A DNA stretch of 64,000 nucleotides. It comes from Pontibacter anaerobius. Lineage in GTDB: Bacteria; Bacteroidota; Bacteroidia; Cytophagales; Hymenobacteraceae. Below the pieces are notes generated by a model. The model ran no database searches, was not told the DNA's origin, and saw nothing but the letters and a program-made list of their open reading frames with translations. Where the stretch lies: positions 558,001 through 622,000 of the forward strand of contig NZ_JAPFQO010000001.1 of NCBI RefSeq assembly GCF_026241195.1. The letters are read 5' to 3'. Position 1 is the first letter of the stretch. Each line of letters starts with the position of its first letter. The translations under genes and the position numbers were made by a program. Below, piece by piece: positions 17,419 through 26,831 of the stretch.

Positions 17419-17441
17419 TTTTTGACGGAACCATACGTTAC

Positions 17442-17475
17442 AAAAGCCCTGCACTCGCCGTGCAGGGCTTTTGTG
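17442..17475 (+). terminator. rpsT terminator
   Basis: Stem AAAAGCCCTGCA / TGCAGGGCTTTT with an 8-base loop, then GTGTTTGT. Confidence 0.88.
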
Positions 17476-17675
17476 TTTGTACCTGCTCTAACTGCGCCAG
17501 GATTAAAGGTGGCCTGAATAAGCGCTGAGGGCCTGCCGTAGTTTATACTTGCTGCGCTGACTGGTTGGCTTCGCAAGTAAGTGGCAGGCTGTGCGTGCAG
17601 GTATACACAGCCACGGCTGAAAAGAATCTGCAACACGCACTTTGCAGCCTGTCCGGGCAAGTATAAATCAGGCAC

Positions 17676-17707
17676 AAAAAAAACGCCTGAAGCCGAAGCC
17701 CCAGGCG
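17676..17707 (-). terminator. Terminator after pyk
   Basis: On the minus strand CGCCTG pairs with CAGGCG around a short GC-rich inner region, followed by eight T residues. Confidence 0.75.
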
Positions 17708-17733
17708 CTGAAGTATATTTACTAAGTATAAAC

Positions 17734-19161
17734 CTAAGCTATACTTAACTTGATCATGTTGGTGCGCTTCTGCTCGTTTATTGGCATGCTGGCCGTGTTG
17801 ATGAACACATCTCCCTTCTGCAGATAGCCTTGGTTAAGCAGCGTCTGTTTGATGTCTGCAATCGTGTTGTCGGTAGATTCAAACTTATTATAGTAGAAGC
17901 CGCGTACGCCCCACACCAGGTTTAGAGTGTTCAGGAGGCGGTGGTTCTCTGTGAAAATAAAGATATGCGCCTGTGGGCGGTACTTAGCCAGCTGGAACGC
18001 CGTGTAACCAGACTTGGTCATGCCGATGATCGCTTTGGCGTTTGTGTCGCGGGCCAGGTTGCAGGCATTAGCCACCAGGCTGTCGCTCAGGAATGTTTCT
18101 GAGTTCGGGTTGGGCCTGTACACCTTGTTGAACACCTCCGGGTGCTCCTCCACCTTACGGATGGTCAGGGTCATGCTTTGGATAGTCTCGATAGGGTAGG
18201 CGCCCACGGCGGTCTCTGCGCTCAGCATCAGGCAGTGCGCCCCGTCAATCACAGCGTTGGCAACGTCGTTTGTCTCGGCGCGGGTCGGGCGAGGGTTTAC
18301 GATCATACTTTCCATCATCTGCGTGGCAACAATCACAGGTTTGGCTGCCATGTTACACTTGTCGATCAGCATTTTTTGGATCATCGGCACTCTTTCCATG
18401 CCCACTTCCACGCCCAGGTCACCGCGGGCTACCATAATGGCGTCTGTTGCCTCTATGATCTCGTCGATGTTCTCGATGGCTTCTGGCTTCTCAATCTTTG
18501 CGATAACACGGGTATCCTTGCCGCGCTCCCTTATAATGCGCTTGATCTCGTGGATGTCCTCCACCTTGCGCACAAAAGAGAGTGCCACCCACTCCACGTC
18601 ATTGTCCAGGCCGAAGTGCAGGTCCTCTACGTCTTTCTCTGTTAGAGATGGGGCTGACACTCTTGAGTTTGGCAGGTTGATGCCTTTGCGGGGCTTTACG
18701 ATGCCGCCGTAAACCACCTCGGTCTCAACTTCCAGTTCCTTGTCTGTGGAAATTACCTTTAGTTCAAGCTTGCCGTCATCCAGCAGGATGGCATCGCCTT
18801 CATTTACGTCTTTTGCCAAGCCGGTGTAAATGGTGGAGAGCCTGTTTGCGGTGCTCACAGATCCATCGCAAACCAGCTTAACGCGCTGCCCCTCTACAAT
18901 CTCCACGCTGCCGTTTTCTACTTCCCCCAGCCGGATCTTAGGGCCCTGCAGGTCCTGCACCAGGCTGATGTTGGTATTGTGCTGGCGATTGATCTCGCGT
19001 ACATTGTCTATCACCTGTTTGTGCGCCTCGTACGCGCCGTGGGAGAAGTTGAGACGGAATGCATTCACACCTGTTTGCACAAGGGCCAGCAGGCGCTCAT
19101 ACGAATCACTGGCTGGTCCTACTGTGGCCAGAACTTTAGTCTTATTAAATGTAACTTCCAT
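17734..19161 (-). CDS. pyk: Pyruvate kinase
   Basis: Last step of glycolysis, phosphoenolpyruvate plus ADP to pyruvate plus ATP; cytosolic. 475 residues. Visible are LVQDLQGPKIRLGE (67-80), the active-site signature AKIEKPEAIENIDEI (221-235) with the catalytic lysine, and the metal-binding MVARGDLGVE (243-252). The C-terminal domain is complete. It is 2 bp downstream of the IPExxxVDY-type gene on the same strand, an order seen in other Bacteroidota; the two are divergent from acpP-fabF-rnc. Confidence 0.97.
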   Translation of the reverse strand: MEVTFNKTKVLATVGPASDSYERLLALVQTGVNAFRLNFSHGAYEAHKQVIDNVREINRQHNTNISLVQDLQGPKIRLGEVENGSVEIVEGQRVKLVCDGSVSTANRLSTIYTGLAKDVNEGDAILLDDGKLELKVISTDKELEVETEVVYGGIVKPRKGINLPNSRVSAPSLTEKDVEDLHFGLDNDVEWVALSFVRKVEDIHEIKRIIRERGKDTRVIAKIEKPEAIENIDEIIEATDAIMVARGDLGVEVGMERVPMIQKMLIDKCNMAAKPVIVATQMMESMIVNPRPTRAETNDVANAVIDGAHCLMLSAETAVGAYPIETIQSMTLTIRKVEEHPEVFNKVYRPNPNSETFLSDSLVANACNLARDTNAKAIIGMTKSGYTAFQLAKYRPQAHIFIFTENHRLLNTLNLVWGVRGFYYNKFESTDNTIADIKQTLLNQGYLQKGDVFINTASMPINEQKRTNMIKLSIA

Positions 19162-19163
19162 AC

Positions 19164-19592
19164 TTAGAAAATCAGGTTCTCCTTAAATTTTAATGTGAGG
19201 GGGTCAAACTGTTTTACGTACTCTACCAACGGAACCCGCAGCAATTGCCTGGTGAGTTCTACTGGGTGCAGCTGCTGCATAGCCCCTGTTATCTGCAGCA
19301 CGTAATCATACTCTTTAATGTCTGGCAGCAAAAAAGGTTTCTTCAGGGTGGAGCTGCCAAGCGCCCTGTTCCGGAAAAGCCTCACCTCGCTATGCTCTGT
19401 GGCACACTGGTAGTTAGCGATCAGGAGGCGGTCTTTGCCGAGAAGATCATAGCACAGGTCCTTTTGCCTGGTCAGGCGCAGGTCCAGCAGCTTGTTCAGT
19501 GCCCAAGCCAACTTATAATCTTTTACCGACGTAACCAAGCCATACAAGTCAAAGCTATAGTCGTACTCTATGTTGAGGCGGTGCGTTTTCAT
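19164..19592 (-). CDS. IPExxxVDY-family protein
   Basis: 142 residues. The family is named for a conserved motif that reads here as LPDIKEYDYVLQITG. It is a Bacteroidota family of unknown function, typically placed between acpP and pyk exactly as seen here. The protein is soluble, with a hydrophobic N-terminal half (YDYSFDLYGLVTSVKDYKLA) and no catalytic motif. It ends 2 bp before pyk and is divergent from acpP. A role in coordinating glycolysis and fatty acid synthesis would be pure guesswork. Confidence 0.85.
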   Translation of the reverse strand: MKTHRLNIEYDYSFDLYGLVTSVKDYKLAWALNKLLDLRLTRQKDLCYDLLGKDRLLIANYQCATEHSEVRLFRNRALGSSTLKKPFLLPDIKEYDYVLQITGAMQQLHPVELTRQLLRVPLVEYVKQFDPLTLKFKENLIF

Positions 19593-19685
19593 GTTTCTGA
19601 TCGAAACGCTAAAATAAGAAGCTCTGCCTGTAAATGGGAGCTTAAGGTATAAAACTTTTGTTACGCAGCGAATAGAGTAATTTTT

Positions 19686-19717
19686 TTTGACATTGTCTGT
19701 TAAAAACTATTTCTTTG
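19686..19717 (+). promoter_or_regulatory. acpP promoter
   Basis: TTTG (19686-19689, within TTTGACA), 20 bp, TTTCTTTG (19710-19717; one mismatch to TAnnTTTG). Position is 28 bp upstream of acpP. Confidence 0.6.
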
Positions 19718-19745
19718 CACAGTGTTTTAATAAACTATAAGAAAA

Positions 19746-19982
19746 ATGTCAGAAATCGCAGAAAAAGTAAAAGCTATCATCATCGATAAGCTTGGTGTTG
19801 AAGAGTCAGAGGTAACTCCAGAGGCGAGCTTCACAAACGACCTTGGTGCTGATTCACTGGATACAGTTGAGCTTATCATGGAATTCGAGAAAGAGTTCAA
19901 CGTATCTATTCCAGATGATCAGGCTGAGAATATTGCTACTGTAGGTCAGGCTGTTAGCTACCTGGAAGAGCACGCGAAGTAA
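19746..19982 (+). CDS. acpP: Acyl carrier protein
   Basis: 78-residue acidic carrier of growing acyl chains in type II fatty acid synthesis. The phosphopantetheine attachment serine is Ser37 in [18 protein letters not shown]. Start ATG TCA GAA ATC. First gene of the conserved acpP-fabF-rnc cluster, 59 bp upstream of fabF. Confidence 0.98.
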   Translation: MSEIAEKVKAIIIDKLGVEESEVTPEASFTNDLGADSLDTVELIMEFEKEFNVSIPDDQAENIATVGQAVSYLEEHAK

Positions 19983-20041
19983 TATATTCCTTCCCTTTGT
20001 TTATCAAGAATTTCTACTATCTATCCCTCTACTAACAGCTT

Positions 20042-21295
20042 ATGGAGCTTAAGAGAGTCGTAGTTACTGGGTTAGGCGCACTCACGCCACTTGGAAATAC
20101 CGTTTCAGAGTACTGGAACGGCTTAATCAATGGCGTGAGTGGCGCTGCGCCTATCACACGCTTTGATGCGAGTAAGTTTAAGACCCAGTTTGCCTGTGAG
20201 GTAAAAGGATACGATCCGGAAAATTATTTTGATCGTAAAGAGGCCCGCAAAATGGACCTGTTTTCGCAGTTTGCCGTGGTGGTGGCCGATCAGGCCGTAG
20301 CCGACGCCAACCTGACCGAGGGAAGCTATGATCCTGACCGTGTTGGGGTGATCTGGGGTTCTGGAATTGGTGGCTTACGCACCTTCCAGGAAGAGTGTGT
20401 GAACTTCGCCAATGGCGATGGTACCCCACGCTTCAACCCGTTTTTCATTCCGAAGATGATAGCCGACATTTCTGCCGGACACATCTCTATCAAGCACGGT
20501 TTCCGTGGGCCAAACTTCGTTACTGTTTCTGCCTGCGCCTCTGCCACTAACGCCATTATCGATTCTTTCAATTATATCCGCCTGGGTATGGCTGATGCGA
20601 TCGTGACAGGTGGTTCTGAGGCAGCCGTAACAGAGGCTGGTATCGGTGGTTTCAACGCCCTGAAAGCTCTTTCTGAGCGCAACGACTCTCCTCAGACTGC
20701 TTCGCGCCCGTTTGATGCAGACCGCGATGGTTTTGTGTTAGGCGAGGGTGCAGGCGCTTTGATTTTGGAAGAGTACGAACACGCCAAAGCGCGTGGCGCA
20801 AAAATCTACGCCGAGGTTATAGGCGGTGGCATGTCTGCCGACGCTTATCACATCACGGCCCCCCATCCTGAAGGCTTAGGCGCACTAAACGTTATGAAAA
20901 ACGTACTGCGCGATGCCAATATTAAACCGGAGGAAGTTGATTACATCAATGTACACGGTACATCCACGCCGTTGGGCGACATCAGCGAGGTGAAAGCAAT
21001 TCAATCGGTTTTCGGTGACCATGCCTACAACCTGAACATTAGCTCCACCAAGTCTATGACGGGCCACTTGCTGGGTGCTGCCGGCGCTATCGAGGCCATT
21101 GCCTCTATTATGGCTGTTCGTAACAACATTGTTCCGCCTACCATTAACCACTTCACCGACGATGAGAACATCGACAAGCGCCTGAACTTTACGTTCAACA
21201 AGGCACAGGAGCGGGAAGTGAAAGTTGCCCTAAGCAACACCTTTGGTTTCGGTGGGCATAATACCTCTGTTATATTCCGTCAATACAACGATTAG
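20042..21295 (+). CDS. fabF: 3-oxoacyl-ACP synthase II
   Basis: Condensing enzyme that elongates acyl-ACP with malonyl-ACP. 417 residues, the usual KAS II length. The Cys-His-His triad is readable: Cys165 in VSACASATN, His305 in NVHGTSTPLGD and His342 in SMTGHLLGAAGA. The C-terminus NTFGFGGHNTSVIF is the family's glycine-rich loop. Lies between acpP and rnc; its TAG stop overlaps the GTG start of rnc by one base. Confidence 0.98.
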   Translation: MELKRVVVTGLGALTPLGNTVSEYWNGLINGVSGAAPITRFDASKFKTQFACEVKGYDPENYFDRKEARKMDLFSQFAVVVADQAVADANLTEGSYDPDRVGVIWGSGIGGLRTFQEECVNFANGDGTPRFNPFFIPKMIADISAGHISIKHGFRGPNFVTVSACASATNAIIDSFNYIRLGMADAIVTGGSEAAVTEAGIGGFNALKALSERNDSPQTASRPFDADRDGFVLGEGAGALILEEYEHAKARGAKIYAEVIGGGMSADAYHITAPHPEGLGALNVMKNVLRDANIKPEEVDYINVHGTSTPLGDISEVKAIQSVFGDHAYNLNISSTKSMTGHLLGAAGAIEAIASIMAVRNNIVPPTINHFTDDENIDKRLNFTFNKAQEREVKVALSNTFGFGGHNTSVIFRQYND

Positions 21296-22035
21296 TGTTT
21301 GGGCCTTTTAAATCAGTTCGTCGCGCTTACCACGTTTTTTTTAACAAAGAGAAAGTATTAGTACGCGCGCTTTCTGGCATTATTGGTAGTACCCCCGATA
21401 ACCTGCGACTGTACAAGCTCGCTCTGACACATACATCCTTTGCCCGCCAAACCTCTGCCGGCAAGCATGAAACCAACGAGCGCCTGGAGTTTCTGGGCGA
21501 TGCGGTGCTTGGCGCCGTGGTAGCTGAACTGCTGTTCAAGAAGTTCCCGTATGAAGACGAGGGCTTCCTGACAGAAATCCGCTCACGCATTGTAAACCGC
21601 GAGTCGCTGAACCACATTGCCGTAAAGATAGGGTTGAACCTTCTGGTAAAAGTGGATAGCTCTAACCACGGTATGCGCCACAAATCGGTGAACGGTAATG
21701 CGCTGGAGGCGCTGGTAGGGGCTATCTACCTCGATAAAGGGTATAACACCACACGCCATTTTATACTTTCGAAGCTGGTAAAGCCGCACGTAGACCTGCA
21801 CCAACTGGTTAACACTACGGCTAACTTCAAGAGCAAGCTAATTGAGTGGGCGCAAAGCCAGAACCTCGAGATCCGCTTCGACATCATCAAGCGCAAGCAG
21901 CAGGGCAATACCACTGAGTTCACTTCCGAAGTATACATCGACGAAAAACCGATTGCCATTGGCGTAGGCCTCTCCAAGAAAAAAGCCGACCAGGCCGCCG
22001 CTGAGAAAGGGCTGGATTTTCTGAAGATCTCCTAA
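21295..22035 (+). CDS. rnc: Ribonuclease III
   Basis: Double-strand RNA endonuclease for rRNA and mRNA processing. 246 residues: catalytic RNase III domain with signature ERLEFLGDAV (62-71) and metal-binding acidic residues, then a dsRNA-binding domain from about 175. The start is GTG (21295-21297) in a TAGTG overlap with fabF, indicating translational coupling. It could be the enzyme acting on the long hairpins between co-directional genes noted elsewhere in this window. Confidence 0.96.
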   Translation: MFGPFKSVRRAYHVFFNKEKVLVRALSGIIGSTPDNLRLYKLALTHTSFARQTSAGKHETNERLEFLGDAVLGAVVAELLFKKFPYEDEGFLTEIRSRIVNRESLNHIAVKIGLNLLVKVDSSNHGMRHKSVNGNALEALVGAIYLDKGYNTTRHFILSKLVKPHVDLHQLVNTTANFKSKLIEWAQSQNLEIRFDIIKRKQQGNTTEFTSEVYIDEKPIAIGVGLSKKKADQAAAEKGLDFLKIS

Positions 22036-22280
22036 GACTGTAAGTGACAGTAAGTGGCTGGAAGTATACTTGGCAGCTTGCATCGACTTTCCCACTACTC
22101 TTCCGGCTTATCATTCTGGATTTCCCCAAACAACCCCTGTGTTTATACTTGTGGGCTTCACGGGTGAGCCAACGCAAGTATGAACATCGGGCTTAAACAG
22201 CCAACAATTTAGCTGTCCGGCAATTGTTCAAATCTCTTTAAGGCTTAACTTGCTTCCATATACATGCGTTATAAACCCCT

Positions 22281-24167
22281 ATGGAAGAAACAAGACTAAT
22301 GCTGGCAGCGGCCGCCCTGAACCAAACCCCTATGGATTGGGCCGGAAACCTGCAAAACATACAAACTGCCATTACAGAGGCCAAGCAAAACAACATACAC
22401 ATCCTGCTGTTGCCCGAGCTGTGCATTACCGGCTATGGCTGCGAAGACATGTTCCTGAGCCCCTGGTTGTCGGAGATGGCCTTTAACCAGCTGCTGCAGG
22501 TAAAGGAGTGGTGCGATGGCATTACCGTTGCAGTAGGTCTGCCGATTTTCCTGAACAAGAGTGTTTACAACACCGCCTGCGTTATCAAAAACAAAGAGAT
22601 TGTAGGCTTTACCGCCAAGCAGTTCCTGGCAAATGACGGGGTGCATTACGAGCCGCGCTGGTTTACACCCTGGCCTGCCCACGAGGTGCAGGAGTTCGAG
22701 ATGCTGGGTCAGAAGTATAAAATAGGTGATATTATCTATGAGGAGCAGGGCGTGAAGTATGCCTTTGAGATTTGTGAGGATGCCTGGCGGCCTAACCGAC
22801 CTGCAGAGCGCCACATGCCCAAAGGCGTGCAGCTGATACTTAACCCAAGCGCCAGTCACTTTGCACTGAGTAAAACCGACGTGCGCTACAGGCTGGTGGT
22901 GGATGCCTCTAAAAAATACCAGTGTGCTTACATGTATGCCAACCTGCTGGGCAACGAGGCGGGCAAGATGATCTATGACGGCGAGGTGCTGATCGCTCAG
23001 AATGGCAAGCTGATCCGCAGGAACGAGCTGCTTTGCTTTAAGGATGTGGATATGGAGTGTGCGGAAGTATGCTTTTCGGAGAAGCCAGAGATCGCCGAGG
23101 TGATCGAGTACCTGCCGCCGATTGATGAGAACAAGGAGGTGATTGCTGCGTTGAGCCTGGCCCTGTTCGACTATATGCGCAAGAGCCGCAGCCGTGGCTT
23201 TGTGCTGTCGCTGAGCGGCGGCGCTGATTCTTCGCTATGTGCCGTGGCCGTGGCTGAGATGGTGCGCCGGGGTATAGAGAGCCTGGGGCAGGAGGCGTTT
23301 GTAGAGAAGGCGCTGCTGTTTTCGGCAGAGGATAAAGCAAGCTTTGCGCAGCTGGCGCCGGAGGAGGTCCGCAAAGCTATCGTAGGTAAGTTATTAACCT
23401 GCGCTTATCAGGGTACTATAAACTCCTCTGATGACACGTACACCTCTGCCAAAGAGCTTGCTGATTCTATTGGGGCCACCTTTTACAACTGGACGATTGA
23501 TGAGGAAGTGGAAGGGTATACCTCCAAGATTGAGCACGCCTTGGGCCGGCAACTTACCTGGGCCCAGGACGATGTTACGCTGCAGAACATACAGGCCCGG
23601 GTGCGCGCCCCAGCCATATGGATGCTGGCCAATATAAAGTATGCGCTGCTGATGGCCACCTCCAACCGTAGCGAGGCTTCGGTGGGTTACGCCACCATGG
23701 ATGGCGACACGGCAGGTAGTATCTCACCGATAGCAGGTATAGACAAAGCCTTTATCAGGCAGTTTCTGATCTGGGCGCAGCAGGAGCTGGGGTACATCGG
23801 TTTACAATATGTGAATAACCTGCAGCCAAGCGCAGAGCTTCGGCCGCAGGAAGAGGCGCAGACAGACGAGAAAGACCTGATGCCGTACGAGGTACTTAAT
23901 ATGATCGAGCGCCTGGCCTTCCACGACCGTTACTCGCCGGAAGAAGTATACGACATCCTGCTGGAGCAGAAGGTAGCCACACCGGAACTGCTGAAAGGTT
24001 GGATCACGAAGTTCTACAGTCTCTGGAGCCGCAACCAATGGAAACGCGAGCGTTACGCGCCGGCCTTCCACCTGGATGACTACAACGTGGACCCACGCAG
24101 CTGGCTACGCTTCCCGATACTGAGCGGTGGCTTCAGAGCGGAACTGCAGCGGGTACAGGATAAATAA
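22281..24167 (+). CDS. nadE: Glutamine-dependent NAD+ synthetase
   Basis: Converts nicotinic acid adenine dinucleotide to NAD+ using ammonia released from glutamine; 628 residues in two domains. The N-terminal nitrilase-type amidase has its Glu46-Lys113-Cys165 triad (LLPELCITGYGCED, FTAKQFLANDG, FEICEDAWRP). The C-terminal synthetase carries the ATP-pyrophosphatase P-loop LSLSGGADSSLCA (309-321) and ATSNRSEASVGY. Transcribed as a single gene with a terminator. Confidence 0.96.
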   Translation: MEETRLMLAAAALNQTPMDWAGNLQNIQTAITEAKQNNIHILLLPELCITGYGCEDMFLSPWLSEMAFNQLLQVKEWCDGITVAVGLPIFLNKSVYNTACVIKNKEIVGFTAKQFLANDGVHYEPRWFTPWPAHEVQEFEMLGQKYKIGDIIYEEQGVKYAFEICEDAWRPNRPAERHMPKGVQLILNPSASHFALSKTDVRYRLVVDASKKYQCAYMYANLLGNEAGKMIYDGEVLIAQNGKLIRRNELLCFKDVDMECAEVCFSEKPEIAEVIEYLPPIDENKEVIAALSLALFDYMRKSRSRGFVLSLSGGADSSLCAVAVAEMVRRGIESLGQEAFVEKALLFSAEDKASFAQLAPEEVRKAIVGKLLTCAYQGTINSSDDTYTSAKELADSIGATFYNWTIDEEVEGYTSKIEHALGRQLTWAQDDVTLQNIQARVRAPAIWMLANIKYALLMATSNRSEASVGYATMDGDTAGSISPIAGIDKAFIRQFLIWAQQELGYIGLQYVNNLQPSAELRPQEEAQTDEKDLMPYEVLNMIERLAFHDRYSPEEVYDILLEQKVATPELLKGWITKFYSLWSRNQWKRERYAPAFHLDDYNVDPRSWLRFPILSGGFRAELQRVQDK

Positions 24168-24180
24168 AGTATAAAACCAC

Positions 24181-24216
24181 AAAAAGGCGTTGCCGCACCA
24201 GGTAACGCTTTTTTTA
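24181..24216 (+). terminator. nadE terminator
   Basis: Stem AAGGCGTTGCC / GGTAACGCTT (mostly paired, 6-base loop) followed by a run of seven T. Confidence 0.8.
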
Positions 24217-24302
24217 TGCCTCAACCAAAGTATAAACTACTTGTACTGCAGTAGCGCAGGGGCAGGGTTGTAGCTTGCGTTTTTTCGGTGGCCGATTTAT
24301 CT

Positions 24303-24310
24303 TAACTTTG
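24303..24310 (+). promoter_or_regulatory. lgt promoter (-7 element)
   Basis: TAACTTTG is an exact match 18 bp upstream of the lgt ATG; the -33 element is unclear (TTG 25 bp upstream). Confidence 0.55.
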
Positions 24311-24328
24311 TAGGATAAGAACACCCTT

Positions 24329-25177
24329 ATGAGCATACTAAACTATATTACCTGGAACGTTGATCCGGAGATTTTCAGCATCGGACCGTTAAGTATCCGT
24401 TGGTATGGCCTGCTGTTCGCACTGGGCTTTATCATCGGGCAGCGTATCCTTACCAAAATATACGTAGCAGAAGGCCGCACTGAGGGCGATGTGGACGTCA
24501 TCACCATTTACATGATCATCGGCACTGTAGTGGGTGCACGCCTGGGCCATACTTTGTTTTACTCCCCGGAGTATTACTTGAGCAACCCCATCGAGATCCT
24601 GAAGATATGGGAAGGAGGGCTTGCCAGCCATGGAGCTACTATCGGTATACTTTTCGCGCTTTGGCTGTTTAGCCGCAAGCAGGAGTTCGACTACATGTGG
24701 GTGCTGGATCGCATCGTGATTGTAGTGGCGCTGGGCGGTGCTCTCATCCGACTAGGTAACCTGATGAATTCCGAAATCTTCGGCCACCCTACGAGCCTGC
24801 CTTGGGGCTTCATTTTCGAGCGTAGCACGGAATACTCGCATGTGCCGCGCCACCCAACGCAGTTGTATGAGTCGTTGAGCGTGTTTGCGCTGTTTGTGCT
24901 GCTTTACTGGCTCTGGAACAAGTATAAGGCCGCCTTGCCAAAGGGTTTGCTTTTCGGCCTTTTCGTGACGGCGTTGTTTACCTTCCGTTTTCTGGTGGAG
25001 TTTTTGAAAGAAGATCAGGTAGCCAAGGAAGCCACCATGGCGCTAAATATTGGCCAGATACTGAGTATACCACTTATACTTATCGGCTTGTTTATCCTCT
25101 TTAAAGTGTGGCAAAACCCACGGCCTGCACTACCGGGCGGGAAACTGCCGGAAAACACCAGGTATAAAAAAGTATAA
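24329..25177 (+). CDS. lgt: Prolipoprotein diacylglyceryl transferase
   Basis: Inner-membrane enzyme that moves diacylglycerol from phosphatidylglycerol to the lipobox cysteine, the first step of lipoprotein maturation. 282 residues, about seven helices. Visible are the SIRWYGLLFALGFIIG N-terminal helix, GGLASHGATIGIL, the signature segment IRLGNLMNSEIFGHPT and RHPTQLYESL. Several lipoprotein genes in this window (16458, 48344, 50529) encode likely substrates. Confidence 0.96.
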   Translation: MSILNYITWNVDPEIFSIGPLSIRWYGLLFALGFIIGQRILTKIYVAEGRTEGDVDVITIYMIIGTVVGARLGHTLFYSPEYYLSNPIEILKIWEGGLASHGATIGILFALWLFSRKQEFDYMWVLDRIVIVVALGGALIRLGNLMNSEIFGHPTSLPWGFIFERSTEYSHVPRHPTQLYESLSVFALFVLLYWLWNKYKAALPKGLLFGLFVTALFTFRFLVEFLKEDQVAKEATMALNIGQILSIPLILIGLFILFKVWQNPRPALPGGKLPENTRYKKV

Positions 25178-25187
25178 ATTGTTTAAA

Positions 25188-25229
25188 AGAAGCCTCCCCG
25201 CAGCAAGCAAAAGGGGAGGCTTCTTTTAT
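25188..25229. terminator. Bidirectional terminator, lgt / beta-propeller gene
   Basis: 12-bp perfect stem AGAAGCCTCCCC / GGGGAGGCTTCT with T-runs on both outer sides; serves two convergent genes. Confidence 0.85.
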
Positions 25230-25235
25230 GTATCC

Positions 25236-26078
25236 TTACAGCGCGTAGCGATACAAACTACCCCCCTCGCTGGTGATAATCAGTACCTGGTCGTCCTCAA
25301 ACGCCACAGCCTCTGTTTGTCCGGCTCCTTTCAGTGGGCGTTTCTCATACTTGCCTTCGTAAAACTTTTCAACGCTGTCGAAGTCGCGGAACAGGTGTAG
25401 CACCTCTTCGCTTAGCAACGCAACAGTTTCACCATCCGGACTAATGGCCGCTCCCGTGACCTGTGCTTTCAGCTTGTGGCTGCCGATGAGTTTGGCTTTA
25501 TAGGTGCCTGCTTCGTCTGGTAGTTGGTATATTTTGGCGGTCTGCCCCTGGCCCCGGTCTTTTGAAACAATGTACAGTTTGCCGTTGCTCCAGAATAAGG
25601 CTTCGGAGTCGAAATTACGGTCCTTTTTCTTGGGGGGGTATTCCTTTTGGTCTTCGTACGTGAACCTGATTGCCTGCACCTGTTCCGGCTGCTCCTGGTT
25701 TACCTTGTACACAGCCAGCTCCCGGCGGCTGTTATCGTTATTGCCGGTATCGGCTATGTATACGTTGCCGTCCTTATCCTGCGCCAAGTCCTCCCAATCT
25801 ACGTTTGGTAATTTCAGCTTGATGGTTTCCAGTAGCTTGCCCTTTTCGTCGAGTTTGTAAAGGTGCGGGCCATTGCCGGCGTCGTTGTGCGTCAGGTATT
25901 CTCCCTTTGCCATCACAGCCACGCCGGAGCTCTCACTCACCTCATTTGGCAGCTTAGCCAGGCGCTCTATGTTGGCAGGGGCTGCAGGCGCATCCTCAAA
26001 AAGCTCCTCCCTAAAAAAGAAAGTAACGAACCCAACTATCGCCACAAAAATCAACGTAATTTTTATCATCAGCTTCAT
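25236..26078 (-). CDS. Predicted beta-propeller envelope protein
   Basis: 280 residues. A single N-terminal helix (IKITLIFVAIVGFVTFFF) is a signal anchor. The rest has repeating strand patterns of a propeller: VSESSGVAVMAKGEYLTHND, DLAQDKDGNVYIADTGNND, DSEALFWSNGKLYIVSKD, VTGAAISPDGETVALLSEE and EAVAFEDDQVLIITSEGGS. Acidic glycine-rich loops suggest metal binding. This resembles SdiA-regulated or esterase-like phytase propellers, but the assignment is by pattern only. Transcribed alone. Confidence 0.72.
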   Translation of the reverse strand: MKLMIKITLIFVAIVGFVTFFFREELFEDAPAAPANIERLAKLPNEVSESSGVAVMAKGEYLTHNDAGNGPHLYKLDEKGKLLETIKLKLPNVDWEDLAQDKDGNVYIADTGNNDNSRRELAVYKVNQEQPEQVQAIRFTYEDQKEYPPKKKDRNFDSEALFWSNGKLYIVSKDRGQGQTAKIYQLPDEAGTYKAKLIGSHKLKAQVTGAAISPDGETVALLSEEVLHLFRDFDSVEKFYEGKYEKRPLKGAGQTEAVAFEDDQVLIITSEGGSLYRYAL

Positions 26079-26195
26079 GTAGTAAAAAGTAGTACGGTGC
26101 TAGTATAAACGAGAAGCGCAGGCACACGTTAAGTCAAAAAAGTATAAAATAGCTGTAATTCTGAGTGCCAATAGTATACTAACCCGGAAAAGAAG

Positions 26196-26600
26196 ATGGA
26201 TATCAAAAAGATAAAGGAAACATGCCTGTATGTGCAGGACCTGGTGGCCACGAAAGACTATTACCACAACAAGCTCGGCTTTAAGGTAATTGGCGAAGTA
26301 GAGGGGCGGCACGTGTTTTTCAGGGTGGGTGCTTCGGTGCTGTTGTGTTTTGACCCGGAGGCGTCAAAAGAGAGTAAAAACCTGCCGCCGCACTTTGGCT
26401 ACGGGCAAATGCATCTGGCCTTTGAGGTGGCGAAGGAGAAGTATGAACCCTGGAAGCAAAAAATAAAGGGCCTGGGCATTGCCATTGAGCAGGAGTTTGA
26501 CTGGGGCGGCGGCTTCCTGTCGTTCTACTTCCGGGACCCGGATCAGCACCTGCTGGAGGTGGTGATGGAGGGCATGTGGGAGCGTGGAAAGGAAGTTTGA
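26196..26600 (+). CDS. VOC-family (glyoxalase/dioxygenase fold) protein
   Basis: 134 residues with the paired beta-alpha-beta-beta-beta units of the vicinal oxygen chelate fold: ETCLYVQDLVATKDYYHNKL at the N-terminus, GRHVFFRVGASVLLCFDPE, MHLAFEV and YFRDPDQHLLEVVMEGMW near the C-terminus. Candidate metal ligands are His in MHLAF and Glu in LLEVV. Substrate unknown. The following 230 bp to 26831 hold no supported gene and mark the left edge of an AT-rich island. Confidence 0.88.
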   Translation: MDIKKIKETCLYVQDLVATKDYYHNKLGFKVIGEVEGRHVFFRVGASVLLCFDPEASKESKNLPPHFGYGQMHLAFEVAKEKYEPWKQKIKGLGIAIEQEFDWGGGFLSFYFRDPDQHLLEVVMEGMWERGKEV

Positions 26601-26831
26601 GCAGGCTTGCTTAGTCGAATGCAAGTAAGCAGGAGCTACACTTGCTCTGGGCGTGTGCTTTTGCTAGTAAGTGTACTTTAGTTCTTAGGCGTTTAAGCAA
26701 ACATTTTGTTAGTAACATGTGCCCTTCTTCTCGCAACTTGTAGTCGGTCGTTACATTGTCGTCATGGTGTCGCGGAATAGAATTAATTGTCTCGCCATCG
26801 TCATAACCTGCCAATGCATGTTTTACCTTTT